Positions 1 to 13,983 of a stretch of 64,000 nt of DNA are shown in pieces; positions within the stretch are counted from its first letter, which is position 1; every line of letters starts with the position of its first letter. The notes beneath the pieces are model-generated. The model saw nothing but the letters and a program-made list of their open reading frames with translations, was not told the DNA's origin and made no database searches. Both the position numbers and the translations under genes were made by a program. This DNA is from Bipolaris cookei (Eukaryota; Ascomycota; Dothideomycetes; Pleosporales; Pleosporaceae): positions 124,001 to 188,000 of the forward strand of contig NRSV01000044.1 of assembly GCA_002286855.1 (NCBI GenBank), given 5' to 3'.

Positions 1-2418
1 CAAGTTGAGGAATAGACAGCGCTGCTTTTGTGGGAAACAGGTTTTTGCTGCGTGGTGTTGGTTTTCGAGCTGAGGTGTGGCGCTTGGAAAAAGGGATTTG
101 CAGCGTTGGTGGGACTAGGGAGGTGTGGGACTAGGGAGGTTTGGGTTGGTTTAGTGTATTTTTTTTCTTTCTTTGCTTTGCGTTCTTGATGCGAACGCTG
201 CTACTCACGAACCATTTTTGGTTTTTCGGGCCTAGAAGAATTTGCACTACGGGTGTGGGGATCGAACTTTTCCAGGATTTTTTTTCCTTTGCTTTGCTTT
301 GCTTCCTTTTCTGCTGGCCTTGTTTGTGCAGCAGTTTGGTGATTTAGTTTCACCCTGGCGATCTCGGCATGACCCGAGAGTATAAGACCGAGGGGCATAC
401 GAAAATTAAGTGATGATCGAGATCGGAAAATAACAATGTTGGTGGTCTTGGTGGGAGGGTTGGATACAATTGGGCCGGAGTGAATATCCATCTACGTGCG
501 CTACTGCTGAGATCAGGCCATCAGGGTTGTCGTGGTTCAAACATCGGGTTGGAAATAACCACCAAGAGCTCAGGACTTGTCAAGTGTTCTCCCGCAATCA
601 AAAAAACGATTCGACAGGCTCGGTACTGATTCGGCAGGATACAGCCTGAATGAGGCGTACCGAGTTACCCTCCCGGTTGCCGTTCGTTAGTCGTGTGGCT
701 TTGCTTTTCTTCTACGTTGTTCTTGGCTAACGACGGAGCCTAAGGGACCAATTAACACAAGTTGGCGTTGCATCGTAAATCCGAAAAAAGGAATCAGCCG
801 CGACTGGGCTAAGAAAGTCTGAAGAGCCCAAAGCTAGGTGCTGCTGTCTGGCTTCCGTTCGGTAGTGTTAACCTTCAAGTGGAGATTCCGAGTAGCAATA
901 CGATATGTAGGCATGCGGTTCGGCGATTGTGTGCACATGCGAGCGATGGGCTTGGACATGTGATGGCCTGACCAAGGGGTTTCCGAAAACAGCAAAGGAG
1001 GTTATGAAATTTTTCTTGGTTGTATTTGGCGACATGGAAGGTGTGTGTATGGGATATGCTGGGTGTGCTCATGCAAGAGCCGATCGACAGGAGACTGGGA
1101 TATACTGTGTACGGTATTCCAATTTCTTGGTACCGAAAGGTGATGCGCAGCGGGGGAGGGGAAAGGGAGGGGAAGTTGTAGTGCAACACTTTCCTGAGCA
1201 GCCTAGCCCCCTCTCCAACCAAACATGGCATTCGATAAGCTTGGTGCTTTTAGGAGGTGTGCCTGTGCCTCTTCTGGTGTGATGGTAATTCAACGATGTG
1301 TTGGATATTCTTTCCACAGACCGGCCGACGGTTGAGGGCCAGGTCCGTGCTTGGTAATGACGTCGTTCAAGAAATTGTTGATAGGGTAAAGTTCCATAGC
1401 GACTATGTATCTGCGTACCAAGGACTTGTGCGCATGGATACTAATGTAACACGTGCATTTGATACAGTAGACGTAAGCTAGGAACGGGTTTGAGAAGTGT
1501 TGCGCTACAGGGAACCAGGGCGGCGGCGTCGCACGGAGACAGCTCCAGAGTATGTCGCAAGGTCGACACCAGACACTTGACGTCAGTAGCCACGTATCTC
1601 AAAACAAACGCACATTACTCGCGTGGTGGTATGTTTCCATATGTTTCGTGCACAGCCCGAGACGTGGTGAGGAGCATGTTTGCCCAAGGCCGCGTCAACA
1701 AGTCTGCCTAGATTACTTGTCAATGTGCCAATATGAATTTGTCAAGGTATAGTGCTGGAAATAAGGTTTAGAGGCCTTTCCTCTTGGTCGGTATCGATGT
1801 AAAATAGATGCCTGTAACATGTAATAGTATACTTTGTTCTCCAGTCCATATAGTAGACACGTCACTGTGGATAGCTGGGTCCCATTCAACACAGACACAT
1901 GAAGTCTGAATTAACTTTCCCGTAGGGTTAAGAATAGTGTGGAGAGCGGAAACGAGAACTTGGCTTTTCGGACTACAAACTTGGCGAATGTGAACTATGC
2001 TGGGTGTGACGTCGTGCAGTGTATCAAATACCGAGACTGTGTGGCGCCCAGACCTTCATTCCTGCGCCCAATGAATGCCAACTGATGATCGCACAAATTG
2101 ATCGATGTCTCCAGTTTGAGCTAGCAGCTTGGATAGAGAATGTCATTGGGCAGAGGGGATGCACTTAGGGACGCCAATGCTTGAAAGACGAGGAAAAAAT
2201 ATTGGAATAATGGACTAATGGTGACGAACCGAGAGAACCACTTTCGTAGAGCAAAAAGTGGAGGCAATTGTTCGAGCACCATGCATCTTGTAAGAGACAA
2301 AGGTCGTAATTGAAGACTGCTTTTCTCTTTTGCGTTTGACGGCTGAATCGCTGTTTTTACCACTCAAATTGAGCTGCGATCCAAATGAACATGAAGACTA
2401 CGTACAACGCATCATGCT
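1..2418. other. gene-free stretch upstream of aldose epimerase end
   Basis: No convincing coding region on either strand. The open frames are short (under 120 codons), overlap one another on both strands, mostly lack ATG starts and show no protein motif. Positions 160-330 hold T-rich runs that could be untranslated sequence of a gene outside the window. I see no tRNA or transposon signature. Confidence 0.6.
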
Positions 2419-3475
2419 TCAAGCATGCCAACCGCGGTACACAATCTTAGTGCCGTACTTCTGACCTTTCTTAAGTACCATCATAGGCTTGTACTCAGGG
2501 ATATTGATAGCGTTTACATATCGGCTGGGCTCAACGCAGAAACCAGAACGGGCGCGGCGGGCAGGCAAATCACCAACCGCAGGCACGTCGATATACTTTC
2601 CGGTGTAAAACTGGAATGCTGGCTCGGTCGAGTGGACTTCGAGATGGATTTTGCTCTCCGGGTGGTAGAATGCGGCAAGCTTCTGTAGAGCTAACGAGCG
2701 TGTGTCAATGGGTACACTGCTAGGGTCGGTGTTGACAACAAAGCAGTCGTCAATGTCGGGCTCCTTTTCGCCGAGAGTGAAAGTCTTTTGAGGGCTGACA
2801 CCAGGGTACTCTTCAATAGGTCCCGTGGGTATGCCTCCGTCGTCAACGACTTGGTACTTGTTCGTGATGAGAGTGACTTCTGTGCCAGCAATAGAAGGGC
2901 CTTCTGTCAAGTTGAAGTAGCTATGAACATTTTTCTTTTAGTACCGTAACCCAGGTGTAGTACTTTGCGAGCACTTACCTGTGATTGGTCATGTTGATAG
3001 CAGTTTCGTCGACCTCGTCACCGACGAGTTCAGCTTCGTACTCGATATGCAAAACCTCTTGCTGAACACCGTCTACTTGCTCCTTTTCCTGAACATACCA
3101 CACGCTTACTTGTACGGTGCCAGGGTAGCCCTCCTCGCCATCTTTACTTAGGTACTTGAACAGGGTAGCCTCTTTGCCATTACGATCCACCGTGGTAGGA
3201 CCTTCAAACTCGCGCTTTCCCCAGCCCATGTGGCCGCCATGGAGGGAGTTAGGGCCATCGTTGAGGGGGAGTTGGTACGACTTCCCGTTTAGATCATTGA
3301 TCTTCGCCTTGGACACGCGGTTGGCGATGCGGCCAATCGTCTCGCCGAAAAAGGGGGCGTTGTACTGCTTGTACAGCTCAGCCGAGGGAAAGCCCTGAAC
3401 AATGTTTTTTCCATTGATATGGAACTTCTGGATGATGGCGCCCAGGGGCAAGAAAGTGAAGGCCTTTGAAGACAT
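2419..3475 (-). CDS. aldose 1-epimerase (galactose mutarotase)
   Basis: Predicted to interconvert alpha and beta anomers of galactose or glucose, the entry step of the Leloir pathway, in the cytosol. Two exons: 3475-2979 and 2920-2419, with a 58-nt GT-AG intron (2978-2921) that splits the codon after the catalytic histidine. The spliced protein is 332 aa, normal for the family. Visible motifs: the GRIANRV and NSLHGG blocks near the N-terminus, then NMTNHSYFNL with the proton-donor histidine at about 165, and a C-terminal FCVEPSRYVN segment whose Glu (about 296) fits the catalytic base. The start at 3475 is the first ATG in frame; the open frame runs further upstream only through non-ATG codons. 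No signal peptide. Family assignment is firm; the exact sugar preference is not visible. Confidence 0.86.
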
Positions 3476-4509
3476 GGCGCAACGGGCAATGAGTGTGGCT
3501 GGGCTCTGTTGGGCAAAGGGTAGGTAGTGGCAGGGCAGCGGGTGGTCTAGAATTGTGTGGTTAGCTGCAGATTTGGATTGTGGTTGAACGGCACCACGGT
3601 CCCAGTAAACTTTCTCTCTCCTATTGTTGTGACATCTGGTGTGGTGAGATGAGGGGTAAACTGTCCAGACGTGGGGCTGCTGCGGGACCACCGCCACCAC
3701 CACTCACCTTAGCTGACTGTCTGGGCGCGCGTACGAGTTTAGTGTATCCTGGGGCGTGGGAGCAGGCGACCAGGCTTATTTAATAGTTTGCTTGAATTGT
3801 GTGTGTGATTGAGACAGAAAACGGGCGCACTGCGGACCATAGTTGGATACATATGTGTTGATTTATTAGCCTAATGAGAATGTGGAGCAGCCGTAAACGT
3901 TCCTTTCTGCCGCTGGTTACCACGCGAAGCAAGGCTGGAATCTGCTGCTGTAGACCGTTTACATGATGTGCCGGGCGGAATGCCGTCTAAAGGCTCGGAC
4001 GATTTCTTCGCGTCAACGTCTGGACAGTGTCAGCAGATTATTAATAATGGTTAGATTCGTATGTATGAACATGCAGTTGCTCATTCTGTCTGCCACACAT
4101 CATTAATAATCGGCATTTCAAGCGCACACTCAATTTCCCAACATGCAACGTCATAATTGTGAAAAGAACAAACAGCGAGATTTAATATTTACAACATCAT
4201 ATACAGGTAAACCACAGTGTACTCACAAAGGCGCCTTCTTGCGCCTATTGTCAGAAACAGTTACCAATCCGCGGAGGCATGCAGCTGTGCCCGGCACAGC
4301 GGTTCACGTCGTAGTGAAACAGGTGAGACTTTGACTCGAGTGTACATCAAAGGAGTAAAATGTCCGGCAGATCATTATACGCCGACATATTGGACGCCGA
4401 TAGCTATGACCGAACCCAAACGCCGTGAAGAAACAGGAGGTATCCCAGAACGCTTGAACGCTAAACAAGGAGATGGAACGAGGCAGCGGAGTTGTCTCCG
4501 GACCAATGA
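3476..4509. other. intergenic region between epimerase promoter and Zn2Cys6 gene 3' end
   Basis: This holds the 5' flank of the epimerase gene and the 3' flank of the Zn2Cys6 gene, both on the minus strand. Two ATTAATAAT-like words occur at about 4039 and 4103. No coding region recognised. Confidence 0.55.
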
Positions 4510-5524
4510 CTATGCGCCAACGGGGTTCTGGATGAAGCTGCTAAAATCTAACTCATTGTGCGTATTCCAATCGGGCATCATTGGGTCATTTGGGCTTATC
4601 GCAACCGTCTCTACCATCATGTTTTGGTCGTAGGCAGGGAAGCTGTCGAATCCATACATAGGCTTGAAGTCGACTGTGTCATCCATCATCATTGAGTCGT
4701 TCATCCAGGGTGCTCGTGACAGTGCAGAGGGGTCCATGACACTGCTGCCCATAAACGGTGGTGAGGCCATTACCGGCTCTTGCTTGATTGGTGAAACTAC
4801 CTGCGACTGTCGTGGGAACGGGCTGTTCATGGGTGGGGTTGGCGGTGCGTTGTTGCGGGCAAAGGGGCTTTCGTACGCAAAGGACCTGGTTGTGGGTGTA
4901 CTGTTGTATGAGGAATTGGATGAAGCATGGCCGTGGTCGGATTCTGAACTGACGGAAGCCCGTCTATGTGTGTATGGAGCACCTCCTTCGATTAGTCTTT
5001 GCTGCATGCGATTGCAGTCTTCTTCGAATCCTTCGTAGTGGGTGCTGCTGTCACTAGAGGCATGTAGAAGATCCAGGCGTTCCAAAATGTCGTGGGTTAG
5101 GGGGTGGCCACCTGCTGTTTCTTGCAGTGGTTGGCCTGGCCAGCTTTCGCCTCGCTGTAGGCGGCTGTAGAGTTCTCGTAGACCAGCAACTAGTTGGCCT
5201 TGTTGCTGCTCAAGCATCTCGACGTAACTGCTTCGGTTAGCTTAGGTATTTAAATCAGGGACATAAAAGCAGTAACGTACCCCTTGGGATATACCTTGTC
5301 CTGAGACTTTTTTCGCTCGCCAAAGACGCAGATTGCGTTGTCGGCTTTGCACCGACTGCAAGGGCTCGCTCCATCGCACTAGTCCTGTTAGGTGGATGAT
5401 TGCGACGCATATCTGAAGTTGAGCATACCTTTGACTTTTTTAGACGGCAGCGATCGCACGCCTTGCATACTCGCTTTCGGATGTTATCTTGAGCCTCCAT
5501 TGAGTCTGATCTTTGAGGTGGCAT
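4510..5524 (-). CDS. short Zn2Cys6 (Gal4-type) transcription factor
   Basis: Three exons: 5524-5429, 5378-5281 and 5227-4510, with introns of 50 and 53 nt; the spliced protein is 303 aa. The binuclear zinc cluster is complete (C23-x2-C26-x6-C33-x5-C39-x2-C42-x6-C49) and is interrupted by intron 1 exactly before C33. A basic linker with ERKKS follows, then YVEMLEQQQGQLVAGLRELY, a likely short coiled-coil dimerisation helix. The rest is Ser/Pro-rich and finally acidic (a DDTVDF stretch), consistent with an activation region. There is no fungal-specific middle homology region, so this belongs to the short class of such regulators. Nuclear DNA binding is expected from the family; the target genes cannot be read from the sequence. 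No biosynthetic cluster adjoins it. Confidence 0.86.
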
Positions 5525-8500
5525 GTGGGACGAAGCAGGCAGGGCAAGGTGGTAGGGTGGACTGTAGGCAGTGACTAAGACTTGTGTATGTGTGTGTACG
5601 TATGCCTATATCAGACAGCACAATAGCTGGTAGACGGGGTAGGATGTTTGGTGTGCAGTTTGCAAAAAAGTCGAGATGGGAGTGGAAACCAAGGCCCTAA
5701 ATAAGAGTAAAGGGCAGTGTGGGTAGCAAAGCATTATATCTATTCACGTCAGAGAATAGTTCAGTTCAGGCGGACGTTCGGCGATAACCTTGGGGCCCTT
5801 CTGGTGCAAAAGCTCGGTAATGAAACTGTAATTATGAAATGGGCCGGCCCTGGGCAGCTAGAGGGACCCCTGTCTCTTTACACATCATCATCAATGGGCG
5901 CACGCACGTTGAGGCACATTAGTCGACATGCAAGGGTGCATGGCTGGGTGCAGGGCACCAACCTCGCGAGGACTGGGCTTGGTTGGCCGGAGGAGTGACA
6001 AAGCGAAAGCGCGGAGTCGGCCAACGAGCGGACCGTGAGCGCACAGTAGCCCACGACGACTGCAATGGAAGACAAGCCGCCTGCGTCGTTGCTCGTCCGC
6101 CAGGAAGAACAGGTGACGTTTTGCTCGGCGAATACGCGGGCTTAACCAAAGTCGACCTGCTCTCGAGATCGCAGCGCTCGGGTGCCGGCAACTCAACTTC
6201 CACGACCAAAATCAGACGGACGAGAGCCGCCTGTGACACCCCCTCCCGCCGCAAGTTGGCGATGATGGCCAGGGACTGTGTGGCATATGGGCGAGTTCAT
6301 GGTCAAGAATCGACAGTGCTTGCTCATCGTGTCCGTCTGTGTGTGCGTGTGGGCGTGCCTGTCATCATCATGGCGGCATCGCTGATAACGTTTTTTTTGC
6401 CTTGACGGGGGTCCCAACGTACCAAAGCTTCGGCCGAGCTAGAGAGGCAGGTCTGCTTGACTGGTTTGACAGCCAAATGATCAGCCTCTGATGAAGGCGT
6501 GCTCGCTCCCTCGGACGGTAGGACAGTCCCGATTCCGTCTCTTGTGTCCGAGTCGTCAAGGGGGAGGCGGGCCAAGACTACATGTCCGTCTACCACGTAC
6601 TACGCACATGTGAAGACGCACACGCCTGTCCCGTCTTCGCCTGCTCGACACCTACATACACACATACATACTTACGTATGGATATACGCTATATAGCATG
6701 ACGAGCCAGCCAGGTGGTCGAGGGCGCTGCGATGTGACCGATGCCTTCAAACCGCCCATTGCTGGCTGCCAATGTAAGCGCAGCCACAATCAGCGACCTG
6801 CATTGTCGCGACATATGCTGACACCCGCCTGTGTCTCTTCTGGCCGCCCTCTAGCCACAATTGTCTCGTCCGACTGGACTTGCTCTTCTTTAGGGTTTCT
6901 TGTATTTTATCGCATACGTACGCGTCGCAGCTAGCCCGCGCCTTGTCCAATGTTTCATAGGCGTACGTACTTGATATTAGTATACCATGTCCTCAGAAAA
7001 TGCCTCAGCCACAGCACTGCTGAAGCCATGCTCTGGCCCCCCATCCACGTACACCTCCGACTAGCCACAGCCAGGCGTCCAAGCCATAATCACGTATATA
7101 CGTATATTCCCATACGCGCTACTATCGTTAGCCAGTCAGCCCAGTTTCCATGCTGCTGAGGGAGATTGGCAGGTTGGCGACACACGCCAGGCGTCGTCAG
7201 GCAGCGTGGCTGAGAACATGATTTTGAGGCAAGATTTAACGGGTCCTATACGACGGCTATACGACGCACCCCTTGGCTCAATACATACCCCGTCCATGCC
7301 AAAGCGTCGTAAACACTGCTTGTTTGGCTAGACAGTCCAGCTTCTTTTTCTTCCTCTTCTTCCTCTTCTTCCTCTTCTTCCTCTTCTTCTTCTCCCCCTT
7401 CTCCTTCTGCTTCTGCTTCTGCTTCTGCTCTTTGTTTCAAACAAGTCTAGCGTAGCGCATACAAAAACCATGTCAGCCGTCTACCTAGGCCCAGGGCCAC
7501 CTTTTGTGCATATGCATCATGCCACTTACACGCATACATACTTACACTCAGCATCCGCATAATCATAATCATCACTACCACTACCACTACCACCACCACT
7601 ACCATCATCTCATCATCGCCGTCTAACAGAATGTACTCGCTCCCTCGTCATGTTCCAGGGTGCAGCCGCTGCACCGCCTGCTGACGTGCAACTAAACGCC
7701 AGTGCACGCCGACCAAAGTTGCCAGGGCATGTCTCCATTCCCGCCCTGGCATTCGGCCACTTATCTCGTACATGGTCCTGCTCGGCTCATAGACCGACGA
7801 ATGCGGGGCTACTAGCAGCGATCCTGTGAGACCCATCTCTTGTCCGTGTGCAATATGCTTTTTTAACGCAAGGGTCCTTGGATGCAGATTGATATCAAAA
7901 AATACAGTACAGCCCGTCCTGGTGCACAGTCGCCGATATCACATCGAGTCGCGTTGTAGACAGTAAGCGGCGATTGAATGCATGCTCCTCGACAGGTTGT
8001 TGCCTGTACCTCGACAAGACGAGCAGCCAATCTACGTTCACTGTCTGCCACAGCAAACTTGAATAATGCCTTCCTCAACCGCCTGCTATGTCATTGTCCA
8101 AGGGTTGCTTGGTTGCCATGCTCCAGTGTGTGACGTTTTGCTGGTAATCACCTCGCGGTCTCCCTTGCTACATTGGACAGGGGACGGACGGCCTTATCGC
8201 TCCAATTCATACCCTAAGATTTCCCCTGGTGCCATGGAGTACATACTGCTTCAATATCTGCCGTCCTAGCCATGTGCGCAAAAGTCTTGGTTCGTCATGT
8301 CTAAGATTTTGGCCAGTCTTGTATCCATTCTCTGATTGCCTCAGTAAGACTCTCCGCACGCAGTCTCGAGATCGACACCCGCTCTCGCTTACTACGGCCT
8401 AACCTTGCGACTTTACTCAGCCCGGTCACAACAGGGGTACCAAGCAGATCCTCTCATTAGGTGCCTACAGTCACTTGTTACCAAGCCCTCTCCAATAACC

Positions 8501-11500
8501 TTGCTCATCCTGTGCACTTTGCACTGGTCCCGCCCTATATGATTACCTAGCAAACTCCAAGCTAGAGTCTTGTCAAGCTCTTTCGTCCATGGATACTATC
8601 AGCCTGCATATTAGAGACGCATGTTTAACTTTCTCTTTTCTTCCTGCAGTCAGGCTGTTTGGGTGGGGGGGAGGGGGGGTTGGGTTCGGCATGATTTTGA
8701 GTAATTCGTGGGCCTATTCTTACAGGTCATATAAGCCACGAGCCGCCTTGAACACCCCTAGTGAGGCGGCACACTGAGCGCGTACCGGCCTAACGAGCTC
8801 GACGACAGGCAGAAACGGGCAGTCAGCCGATTCAAATAAATGCAATACATAGTACACACGGCAATCGCCGAGCCATTTGCACATGGCTCAAGGCTTGGCT
8901 CCAAGGCAATCTCTCTTCTTCTTGATTCTAGGGTTAGACAGTTGCCTATGTAGTAGTAGTACAACCTGTTGCTATTGTTTGTGGCACTGTGCCAACAGCC
9001 TTAGGCTCCGCCTCACAATGTACGGCCCACCAAATATGGGTCTTGAAAAACATGGGGGAACCTGGGCAATGGCTAGAGACGTTTGAGCTGTCTATTTGCT
9101 CAAGGCTAGCGAGCGACAGGTTACGTACTCGACCGTTGCCGTCTCTCAAAGCAACGAACGCCCACGGCCCGGTCCTCTTAATATTCTAAGCCCCAAGACT
9201 ACGTGTAAGAACATGGCACCATGGAAGAAGCCCATCGGTGCCAAATTTTGTCATCCTACGTCCAACTTGCACTCTCCACTGCGAACATTTGGCGGTATTT
9301 GCACTTTATTGTGTTGCTCTGCACCGGACCGTCAGCCTTCCGGTCAAGAGCTTGTCGCTCAATTGACCCATCCACTAAGGCATGTACTTTCGAACGCAGA
9401 CTAATTCAGCCTTGGCTTTCTCTTCCTGAGTCGAGGTCTCGACTCTCTGACCCGTTCCCATCACCATGGACTCCTTGGTTGTCACCTGTGCACATACTTA
9501 CAGGGGGCGTGTAAACACGAAATGATGTCAACCAGAGCAAGTATCTGCACATTCTACCTAATATAGCCGGTTAGCTTGAGGCTGTTCGGTTTTCCTGGGC
9601 TCGGGAGATTGAAACCTTGCGTATTCTTAACAGGCATGTCATGAGACCACACAAACCTTCGCAAGGAACCTGCACTCAATTGAGGCGTGGATGGGAACTG
9701 CAATGAGTCAAGCTCATGGAGCAGTTTCCACAGGGACCCACTCTAATTTGTAAGGCTGAAAAAGCTTCGACAGCTGGTTGTGCATTGTGCCCGCACCCAC
9801 CCACGTCAGACCGCGTCTTAGTGCACAGTGGCTACACTGTTCTCAGTGTCTAATCAAAATCCTCAGAAGAAGATCAGTAACGGATCATGCTTTCAAGGTG
9901 GAGCCATCATGAATCTGACACATCAATCCAGCGCGAAAACAACTTTCTTTTCAACTGCCGACGACAAAGCTCAAGCACCACCATGAAGGATCCGTTGGCT
10001 CGGATGCTGCTTGCTCAGTAAGTTAACTTCGGATAATGATTGAGGCACTCGTAAAACACCTTTCACCCCGGTGCATCTGCTTCTGTTGACACCCAGTATT
10101 TGCAAAATTCGTTGCTCTCGTATACTATCAACCGCATGTTCTAGGTCGTGGCCATGGTAGTATCCGTGACTCGACCGTGAAGGACTTAATGCTGATCATG
10201 ATCCTCCCGTGTTGCAGCACATCCACTTGCGAATGGCGAACCCCAGCTCCGAGCGCCAACATACCGGTTCCATTGCGGACACACGAACAGGACCCCTGCC
10301 TGTTGTTGAAGAGATGGTCTAGACTTCTGGAATGCGCTTTTTCATCATGATCCACTTTGATAATCATGCAACATCGGCCACGACATTGCAGTGCGTTGGG
10401 TTAACTACGTAGCACACTGCCGCTCGTACCTGTTATTAGCTGCTATGTATTACAATACCGCCCGTAATACTTAAACAACTCAACACTAAGCGTGCCTTGT
10501 TCCCAACCCTCCTTGCAAGCACCAACCAGGGGGGCACGAATAATCAGGAATCCACTCAGCACCGAAAACTGGATTCATCACCGAGATCGCCTTCAAGTAC
10601 GGTGTTTTCGGATTTCTGTGCGACGCAATAGTTCGGCCTTCTCTTTACTCGGGGACCGATACTTGGACACTCGTCCGAGATGGGGACGGGGCACGGACCA
10701 AATATCTCCACTGGTACGTATTCCGCTTTTCAAAGTACTCTCTGATGCCCATTTTTTTTCTCTCGTAATCACAACGATCACTTTTTCATTCTGCCTAAAT
10801 TTTTAAGGCTGCCTCGATAGTTCTAGTCGAAATGTAATTCTCATATTGGGTTTGTTCACAGCATTGCATATTATTGTTTTTACCCAAGCATGATCGTCCC
10901 TCTGTTCAGCGCTCTTACTAATAGTTCCCACACATGGCCTTTAGCCTCCCAGGGAAGGTCGCCCGACTCTGGTAGATAACACACAATCGAACCGACCGCC
11001 AATTCGTATGCCTGAGATCCTACCCGACGGCTTGATATCAACAATCCTAAGCCCAAAACGCTGCGCAAACTGACCGGCTTGACTGTGCGCTAGGCACTAC
11101 TTGAGGTTTTTTGTAAACCCTGCCAAAGCTGCAATAAGCTTTGGCATGCCTCGAGTCGTTTCCCTAAATGTACCCTGCCAGCAATCGCAGATCCGCATCC
11201 CAACACAGGAAGTCGATATCACGGACACAATCTCTTAACACATGGCTCCCATGCCTCGATGCTTGTATTACCTGGAACACTGGTTAAGAAGATGCGACGT
11301 GCCTCCTTTTTAGTGGGAGGAAGGGCTCTCTGAAGCGGATAGTGCGATGCGAAATGTAGCCTTAGTGCAACACCCGAAGCCGGCCAGACTGACGACTATA
11401 TCGAGATAGTCACAATACGAAAACTATAAGGCCGCGTTGCTGGCTCCAGTATAGTGGTACAGCCTCGGAGTTAAGCTGACTGCAGGATAGACAGCGTGCA

Positions 11501-13831
11501 CGCTCGGTGTCACGACTTTACACCGCAAATATGCGCTAGGCAGTTCCGAACCTGCAGCACTGCCTCAACATGGCAACCCAAGTCCCAAACCCAGTTGCTC
11601 CTAACACATCCTTTTTCAGTGATGTGTTGACCCAAGGCGCGAGGTGAAGATTTGCACACGATGCGTTCTGCTCACATCCCACCCTCCGCGGCCCTAGTAC
11701 AGTCAGCAACGTCAGCGTGCGCTCAATACTGGTCGAATATGGTCTCGATCGCGAGGCCTATTTTATAACCTTGGGGCATTATTGCAAGGCTGTAGATACT
11801 CTATTGGGTAGGATCCATTTTCATCGTCTTTAGAACACCCGGCGGCAATCATCACCTCGCAGCTCGCACCGGATTACTTAGCTACGGCAAATTAAAAATC
11901 CGCGACTTTGAAACGAACGCCCATGACAGCAACATTGGGTCTGACAATGCAACGACGTTGCGTATCGTGGACCTCACTCAGATGCAGGTCAACGATGTCG
12001 ACTGCATTGCACCAGGAAATTAACATTGGTAGTTACTCAACTGCCGCGCTGCTGAATTGAGACTCACTAACGTTTCTAGTGTGCTCTAATTCCACGTGCT
12101 CGGGCCCCGATAATCGGTCCGTCAACGTATTTACAGCAATGGGAAAATAGTATTACGTCGGATGTGGACTTTTTGTGATGAGTAGCTTTCACCATACTTA
12201 GCATCACAAGTCGTCTTTCTTACACTCACATGCGCTGTGTGCAGCACAGTGCTTTTGCATTTCGCAGGAATCATCTGACTTAGTAATGTATCTCGCCAAA
12301 TCCCTCTCTTATTGCCGATATTCGAGCCGGATTGCAGCATTAGGATACACAACCACTATAATAACAAACCCTTTTTTTCTTGAGTCTAAGCCTCGCTTGC
12401 ACCATGCATACTCTTCTGCCTCAGTCACGCGAGGCGGAATTATCCGAATAACACCATATTATCCATCTGCTGACATGGTATCTGCAACTCGGACTTTCTT
12501 TCACGCTTCTACTTATAATAGTGCCAAAGTTCTGACTGTATCGCATTCCCGAATGCCATATCCTCGGGTAGAATTGTGCCGAATCACGCCTTCTTCAACG
12601 AAACGAATAGTAGACAAAAGAGCGAAAATTAGTTACTGATCTACACGCATGCGTACTTTGTGTGTACTTACTTACCTCAGACAGTGGTATGTCATGTGAC
12701 TTATGCGAGCGTATCTGTGTATACAACTTGGCAAGCCCTACGTACAATGCATGTCAGAGAGATGCGTAACGTACACAGCTTGGCTCGTGGGATATCAGGC
12801 GTATTTCGAACTTGGGAAGCAAATAATGTAAGAAAAAGGGGAGAGGCCTGAAAAGATGATGTTGTGGACACGCTCGAGGCGTTTTGCGTCTTTGGCATAC
12901 GCAGTAGGATCGTCGATACAGGGCCAAATTTGCAGCGTCGCATCTAGACTAAACACAGACATGCTTATCACTTTACAACCTACTTGAATCGAAATTGGTT
13001 AATCAGGGGGTAAATCAGCCTGATTTCGCGTCTAGTACAATGTCCGTGACCTTGTGATTTGCATAGTCGGGAAATTGAAGCCGGAGAAGCATCATAGAGA
13101 TCGAATCTGCAAGAAAACTCCATGTTCGTAGTGCGGGACGGTTGGATCCCCAGAGATACGAACAACCATGTCTAAATTAAAAAAAGAAAAGAAACAAGGG
13201 CCCTTGTGGACATCTCCAATACCCAAACCTACCAAACTATCAATACCCCCTTCTCCTCCAAACTCTCAATCAACCAACCTTCTCCTTTCCTCCCAAAAAT
13301 AACACAAGAAAACGTCCTTGTCAGCCCTGCAACGCACCGCAACGCACGTACACAACAGGGTGATGACCAAGACCGAAAAGAATCCATCCCCAAAATGTCC
13401 AAACCCCATGAAAGGAAATAATACGATATGTACGCATGTGTAAGCTTACATTGCCTTTTCCATGCCTTATCTCCCCAGCCTCTTTCCCCCCGGACGCTCC
13501 ACGCCTTCCGCCCCAGACCCCAGTCTCGGACCGCAATGCACGCACGAGCACCCAAGGAGAGCTAAGAGAGAAGGCCCTGGCTGCGCGTCTTCGCCCCCGG
13601 TTTAGCGATTAGCGAGGAGGGGGAGTGTGGTTAGGGAGGGAAAGGGTTGACTGGGGGATGATAGGATGGTTGGTTGATGAATTACTGTATGCCGAGTGTT
13701 TGAATTGTGTTCGAAGAAAAGATGCGGGAGAAGAGGTGAGTACTGTATTTGTAGAAAAGACATTTTACACGCCGTACGTAAAGAATCCAGCATCTCGAAT
13801 TTCCACTCTACCAAACTGCGCCAAGGATTTA
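5525..13831. other. 8.3-kb gene-free region
   Basis: No open frame in this stretch has a recognisable motif or a plausible splice extension. Most are under 120 codons, overlap in several frames and start at non-ATG codons. The region contains a pyrimidine tract (7341-7408), CAT/CAC-rich microsatellites at 7557-7618, and purine/pyrimidine-rich sequence at 13.2-13.7 kb. It ends at the left terminal repeat of a pogo-like transposon. It may be old, mutated repeat DNA, but no terminal repeats or transposase motifs were found inside it. Confidence 0.6.
7341..7408 (+). repeat. 68-nt pure pyrimidine tract with TTCCTC repeats
   Basis: Every base from 7341 to 7408 is C or T, with a core of tandem TTCCTC hexamers followed by CT-rich sequence and then TTCTGC repeats to about 7430. 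Such mirror-symmetric polypurine/polypyrimidine tracts can form triplex DNA. No gene is adjacent. Confidence 0.9.
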
Positions 13832-13882
13832 TCGTGCCCGTGCACCTCATGCCCGGATTCATCTCATGCCCTGTCGAACACC
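13832..13882 (+). repeat. left terminal inverted repeat of the pogo-like element
   Basis: 51 bp, preceded by the TA dinucleotide at 13830-13831. It is the reverse complement of 15781-15831 except for transitions at repeat positions 1, 8, 33 and 41. Confidence 0.93.
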
Positions 13883-13983
13883 ATCTCAGCGATCTGAAAA
13901 TGAGGGTGTAGAGGCACACTAAGAGGCTGTTATCAAAAGACCTTCGAAACAGATATGAATTAAATGTCCGCAGGCAGTCTGTG

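Noticed and set aside
225..275. GTTCGATCC-like word resembling a tRNA B box
   Set aside because: The flanking sequence does not fold into acceptor, D and anticodon arms and is T-rich; no tRNA is supported here or elsewhere by eye.
12286..12639. 117-codon plus-strand ORF in the gene desert
   Set aside because: ATG-initiated, but no motif, irregular composition and no adjoining exon signals; not strong enough to call.
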